Below, in pieces: positions 63,067-64,000 of a stretch of 64,000 nucleotides of DNA. The notes under the pieces are model-generated. The model was not told the DNA's origin and ran no database searches. It saw nothing but the letters and a program-made list of their open reading frames with translations. The DNA lies in contig CAUYUJ010010447.1 in the NCBI GenBank assembly GCA_963575745.1, positions 171,186-235,185 on the forward strand. The letters run 5' to 3'. The translations under genes were made by a program, and so were the position numbers. Position 1 is the stretch's first letter. Each line of letters starts with the position of its first letter. Source of the DNA: Prorocentrum cordatum (Eukaryota > Sar > Dinophyceae > Prorocentrales > Prorocentraceae).

Positions 63067-64000
63067 TTCGTGATAGGATGGAACAGGACAGAGGGGATTG
63101 AGGAGCGAGGAGCAATGTCGAGGACGGAGGAGGGAGGAGAGCCACGCTCTTTTGACGTGCCTGCCGTTGCACGAGCCCCGAGCCGCGCTTCCACGCAGAG
63201 CCCCCGCAAACACCGATCTACAGTCAACACACATAATAAGGATGGGCAACCTTCCCGAGGGTACCCTTGCATCCTTGCCCCTTCGGCCCATCCGTGGCCA
63301 CTTCGCTGGCCGCGCCGCGCTCGAAAAGCGTCAAATTGGGTCTCCAAGGCCCTTTCACATCTTTATCGTGCGTCCTTCTGGTACGGATTGACTGTGCCAG
63401 GAGGGCAGGGCGTCGTCGGACGAGATACTCAGGGTCGCAGGAGCAGGGCCCACACCGCCGTCGGCACTCGTAGCTACTGGTCTGGGGGCCGCGCGTGGGG
63501 TCGCTAACATGCGGTCGTGCTCGCCCGAGGCGATGGCGCGGCGGAGGGCGTAGCCCTTTCCGGGGGCGCCTTCTGTGCGGCCACGGATCAGCTCCGCGCT
63601 TTGGGCCAAGGCGGAAGCCCAAAAATGGACGACGTTATGCGATATCGAGCTTTCGATGCGAGGAGGGTCGGCGGCGAGCGAGAATCACCACCCACCAAAC
63701 CACCCCAACCCAACCCGAAGGCTTCAATTTGCCCTCCATTTCCAGTGGGGGAGGGGCCGGGGAACATTGAGAAAACTCATGGGACCCGTACTCCCCCCCA
63801 ACCCGAAATTGGGGTCTTCGGGTTGGGTTGGGGTGGTCTGGTAGGTAGTCAGAGGAGGGGGGGAAATGAAAAGGGAAAGGCCTTCGTAGAAGGCGGCAGG
63901 GCTTCTCAGAAGCCCTCTGCGCCTTCGGGGAGGCTCGAAACACCTCTCAGAAGGCTGGGGGGCTTCCGAGCCTTCTGAGAAGGCCCGCCCCTTCTCACCT
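63067..64000. other. DUR3 downstream spacer after copy 4
   Basis: Diverged form of the spacer, still recognisable through ATAATAAGGATGGGCAACCT and CACACCGCCGTCGGCACTCG. The window ends within it, so whether another unit follows is unknown. Confidence 0.7.
63681..63856. repeat. F9 TIR element inserted in the copy-4 spacer
   Basis: ACCACCCCAACCCAACCCGA then AG (63699-63720) and its perfect inverse (63826-63847) frame about 105 bp. Copies 1-3 lack it: their spacers run GGCGGCGAGCGAGGAGGGGG without a break. The outer parts of the arms (CACCACCCACCAA and TGGTAGGTAGTC) pair less well. Confidence 0.8.

Noticed and set aside
61177-63291. 704-codon frame antisense to DUR3 copy 4 (and 406-codon ones opposite copies 1-3)
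   Set aside because: His/Asp/Gly-rich shadow typical of the strand opposite a GC3-rich gene; no start context and no similarity to a known family.

Overview
The window looks like nuclear DNA of a dinoflagellate. The decisive sign is a complete copy of the dinoflagellate spliced leader (DinoSL) at 29393-29414. Also typical are a head-to-tail array of almost identical intronless genes, all on the + strand, a second + strand gene with kilobase introns, and very GC-rich DNA crowded with simple repeats. The GC richness would suit a Prorocentrum-like species, but that is inference; no species can be fixed from the sequence alone.

Layout. 1-21 kb: scattered exons, all on +, of one probable SGNH/GDSL-type hydrolase-fold gene (exons at 4.6, 5.3, 11.0 and 20.1 kb, possible ones at 14.5 and 15.9 kb), separated by introns full of short terminal-inverted-repeat (TIR) elements, minisatellites and (GGA/TCC)n tracts. 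21-29 kb: repeats, including a 1.2-kb duplicated segment on either side of a 672-bp LINE fragment. 29.4-34.6 kb: a near full-length non-LTR retrotransposon (LINE) with an ORF1, an endonuclease/reverse transcriptase ORF2 broken by two TGA codons, and the spliced leader at its 5' end. 34.6-44.2 kb: minisatellites, microsatellites and a decayed piece of DUR3 spacer. 44.2-64 kb: four tandem units of a urea/H+ symporter gene of the DUR3 type. Copies 1-3 are intact 680-aa genes differing at only a few bases; copy 4 is a pseudogene. A roughly 3-kb composite repeat sits in the spacer between copies 1 and 2.

I see at least eleven families of short TIR elements, called F1-F11 below, none with a transposase. 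One (F2) forms a whole intron bounded by a 5-bp direct repeat and lacking GT-AG ends, which is how introner elements look. One (F9) and a large F3 composite interrupt single spacers of the DUR3 array, where the other units provide the empty site.

How the genes relate: the DUR3 array would raise the dose of a plasma-membrane urea importer. The LINE supplies reverse transcriptase, the kind of activity that could have made the intronless DUR3 founder from a spliced mRNA; a decayed leader-like sequence upstream of every DUR3 copy fits this. The SGNH-type gene is unrelated to them in function. All repeat boundaries and exon ends were read by eye and may be off by a few bases.
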